This document shows positions 62,111 to 64,000 of a stretch of DNA of 64,000 bases, piece by piece (positions within the stretch are counted from its first letter, which is position 1; the number at the start of each line of letters is the position of its first letter). A program made the translations under genes and the position numbers. Under the pieces are notes generated by a model that was not told where the DNA came from, did not search any database, and saw only the letters and a program-made list of their open reading frames with translations. This stretch comes from Hydrogenophaga intermedia (GTDB taxonomy: Bacteria > Pseudomonadota > Gammaproteobacteria > Burkholderiales > Burkholderiaceae_C): contig NZ_CCAE010000024.1 in assembly GCF_000723405.1 (NCBI RefSeq), forward strand, positions 1-64,000, in the 5' to 3' direction.

Positions 62111-64000
62111 ACCGCAACACCCTGTGGCGCACACCGCGGTGGCTGGCCACCTCGGTGCGCAACAAGTTGCTGGCCATGGCGCTGCTGCCACTGCTGGTGG
62201 CGTTTCCGCTGCTGGTGCTGGCCCTGGCCATCTGGAGCAACCAGGCCTACGACCGCCTGCTCATCACCAAGGTGCGCAGCGACCTCGCGGTCGCGCAAGG
62301 CTACTTCGACCAGGTGCTGATCGAGATCGGCTCGGGCACGCAGGGCGTGGCCGATTCGCGCGCCCTGGCCGACGGCCTGCGCCCCGGCACGCCCGAGGCC
62401 CGCGCCCTGCTCTCGGCGCACCTGGCCGCCGAGCGCGAGCGGCTCGGCCTGGACTTCCTCGTCCTCTACGACAACCTGGGCCAGCCGATTGCGCGCGGCG
62501 CGCCGCCCGGCCTCAGCCTGGAGGACCAGCGGGCCGGCATGCGGGCGCAACCGAGCGCACTGACACGCTCCACGCAGGCCCGGCGCGAGCGCGCCAAGGC
62601 GGGCCTGCTCCTGCTCGAACGTGCGGCGCTGCACGCGCTGGCGCCGCACCTGAGCTCGCGGCTGGACATCGCGCTGGTCCCCACGCGCAACGCCACGCCC
62701 ACGCATCGCAGCGCCGAGGACCGCGCCATGGTCGCGCAGGCCACCCTGCCCGTGATGGACGCGCATGGCCAGCGACTGGGCCTGTTGAGCGGGGGTGTGC
62801 TGCTGAACCAGAACCTCGACTTCATCGACCACATCAACCGCATCGTCTACCCGGGCGGCTCGCTGCCCTTCGGCAGCCAGGGCACGGCCACGCTGTTTCT
62901 GGAGGACGTGCGCATCACCACCAACGTGCGCCTCTTCCAGGACCGCCGCGCCATCGGCACGCGCGTGTCCCAGGCGGTGCGCAACACCGTGCTGGGCGAG
63001 GGCCGCACCTGGCTCGACCTGGCCTTCGTGGTGAACGACTGGTACGTGTCGGCCTACGAACCCCTGGTGGACGCCGGCGGCGCGCGCATCGGCATGCTCT
63101 ACGTCGGCTTCACCGAGGCGCCGTTTCGCCTCGTCCGCTACGCCATGCTGGCGCTCATCGGCCTCATCTTCGGCGGTGTGATGGCGGCCTCGGCCTGGTT
63201 CTCGCTGCGCTGGGCGCGCAGCATCTTCCAGCCCGTGCAGCAGATGAACCTGACCATGCAGCGCGTGGAACAGGGCCAGGGGCACGCGCGCGTGGGCCCG
63301 CTGCCCGCGCGCGACGAACTCGGCGCCCTCGCCGGCCACCTCGACCAGTTGCTCGACACCATCGACGAGAAGACCCAGGCCCTGCAGCGCTGGGCCGACG
63401 AGCTCGACCGCAAGGTGGCCGAGCGCACGCGCGAACTGCAGGCCAGCAACCAGTCGCTGCGGCTCGCGCAAGAACAACTCGTCAAGAGCGAGAAGCTCGC
63501 CGCCATCGGCCAGCTCACCGCCAGCATTGCGCACGAGATCAACAACCCCATCGCGGTGATGCAGGGCAACCTGGACCTCATCCGCGACACCCTGGGCCGC
63601 GCCACCGATCCGGTGAAGGGCGAACTGCGCCTGCTCGACCAGCAGGTCGAGCGCATGCGCATCATCGTCACGCAGCTGCTGCAGTACGCGCGGCCCACCG
63701 AGTACGCGGGCTACGTGGAGTCGCTGTCGCTGGAGCGCACGCTCGACGACTGCCTGGTGCTGGTGGGGCACCTGCTGTCGCAGACGTCCATCGACGTGCA
63801 GCGCGAGCGCGGCGCGTCGCACAGCGTGGGCATCAACCGGCAGGAGCTGCAGCAGGTCATCATCAACCTGCTGATCAACGCCATCCAGGCCATGCCCGAT
63901 GGCGGGCGCCTCACGCTGGTGACGCGCGATGTGGAGGGCGGCGCCGAACTGCAGGTGATCGACAGCGGCCCCGGCCTGAGCGAGGCCACGCGCGAGCGCC
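62095..64000 (+). CDS. Sensor histidine kinase, cut by window end
   Basis: At least 635 residues; the frame runs off the window. ATG 62095 overlaps the regulator gene by 16 bases (a CTG at 62107 would give a 4-base overlap). TM1 lies at about 25-47 (LLAMALLPLLVAFPLLVLALAIW). A double-Cache-like periplasmic sensor (about 50-340) with LDFLVLYDNLGQPIARG and WYVSAYEPLVDAGGARIGMLYVGF follows. TM2 is near 345-370, then HAMP, a coiled coil, HisKA with His480 (LTASIAHEINNPIAVMQGN) and the start of HATPase (NLLINAIQAMPDGG, DSGPGLSE). Cognate kinase for the preceding regulator. Confidence 0.88.
   Translation, partial: MGRGLNRNTLWRTPRWLATSVRNKLLAMALLPLLVAFPLLVLALAIWSNQAYDRLLITKVRSDLAVAQGYFDQVLIEIGSGTQGVADSRALADGLRPGTPEARALLSAHLAAERERLGLDFLVLYDNLGQPIARGAPPGLSLEDQRAGMRAQPSALTRSTQARRERAKAGLLLLERAALHALAPHLSSRLDIALVPTRNATPTHRSAEDRAMVAQATLPVMDAHGQRLGLLSGGVLLNQNLDFIDHINRIVYPGGSLPFGSQGTATLFLEDVRITTNVRLFQDRRAIGTRVSQAVRNTVLGEGRTWLDLAFVVNDWYVSAYEPLVDAGGARIGMLYVGFTEAPFRLVRYAMLALIGLIFGGVMAASAWFSLRWARSIFQPVQQMNLTMQRVEQGQGHARVGPLPARDELGALAGHLDQLLDTIDEKTQALQRWADELDRKVAERTRELQASNQSLRLAQEQLVKSEKLAAIGQLTASIAHEINNPIAVMQGNLDLIRDTLGRATDPVKGELRLLDQQVERMRIIVTQLLQYARPTEYAGYVESLSLERTLDDCLVLVGHLLSQTSIDVQRERGASHSVGINRQELQQVIINLLINAIQAMPDGGRLTLVTRDVEGGAELQVIDSGPGLSEATRER

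Noticed and set aside
1-64000. CRISPR arrays, insertion sequences, integrase/att sites
   Set aside because: I found no regularly spaced repeats, transposase or recombinase motifs; the single tRNA gene has no adjacent integrase or repeated 3' end.

Overview
The window is high-GC DNA with tightly packed, often overlapping genes. Gene content and order (a rubredoxin-pilGHIJ-chpA cluster, yqgE-ruvX-pyrR-pyrB-pyrC', a Bug/TctC transporter protein, isoquinoline-type oxidoreductase, paa genes, a glrK-qseG-glrR-like trio) point to a chromosomal segment of a betaproteobacterium of the order Burkholderiales, most likely Comamonadaceae (Hydrogenophaga-like). That placement is an inference from gene content; no rRNA is present. 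I see no insertion sequence, phage, CRISPR array or replication origin.

Layout. 1-152 is the tail of a Fis-type regulator. 172-5828 (minus) is a seven-gene operon, yqgE-ruvX-pyrR-pyrB-hisC-pyrC'-plsC, whose stops and starts overlap or abut; the PyrC' protein has lost its metal-binding His-x-His, and hisC sits between pyrB and pyrC'. A photolyase gene (5957-7447) runs divergently. 7509-17370 (minus) is a type IV pilus chemosensory cluster headed by rubredoxin and ending in a 1974-residue ChpA/PilL kinase. thiD-like and hemL follow (plus), then purH-fis-dusB (minus). 22677-23365 holds a frameshifted gene remnant. 23366-25044 encodes two membrane proteins.

25139-27196 is an accessory-looking patch: a 309-residue orphan of visibly lower GC, a protein resembling CesT-type secretion chaperones, and a small disordered protein. 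27277-34861 contains ychF, a LysR regulator divergent from a Bug-type binding protein and N-formylglutamate amidohydrolase, and an iorA-iorB-AraC unit. 34836-41432 carries MOSC, UbiH-like, DsbC-like and M61 peptidase genes, one unknown, and paaK. paaG-paaI-paaK and a divergent paaF share a PaaR-like palindrome. An isolated tRNA-Met gene and yaeQ, an exported protein and miaB follow.

46291-53516 is the most interesting block. A glrK-qseG-glrR two-component set is followed directly by opgG-opgH (osmoregulated periplasmic glucans). A textbook sigma-54 promoter and two GlrR-type TGTC-N10-GACA boxes lie between them, which suggests that this system controls glucan synthesis here. 53563-60288 (minus) is a periplasmic, cysteine-type formate dehydrogenase cluster (Tat peptide, fdhA, fdhB, lipoprotein, cytochrome b, exported protein, then fdhD behind its own terminator). 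It diverges from a response regulator with an altered GAFTGA loop (GAFPGA) and a sensor kinase cut by the window edge. A recurring TAGAAT hexamer 6-7 bases ahead of three start codons suggests leaderless transcripts.
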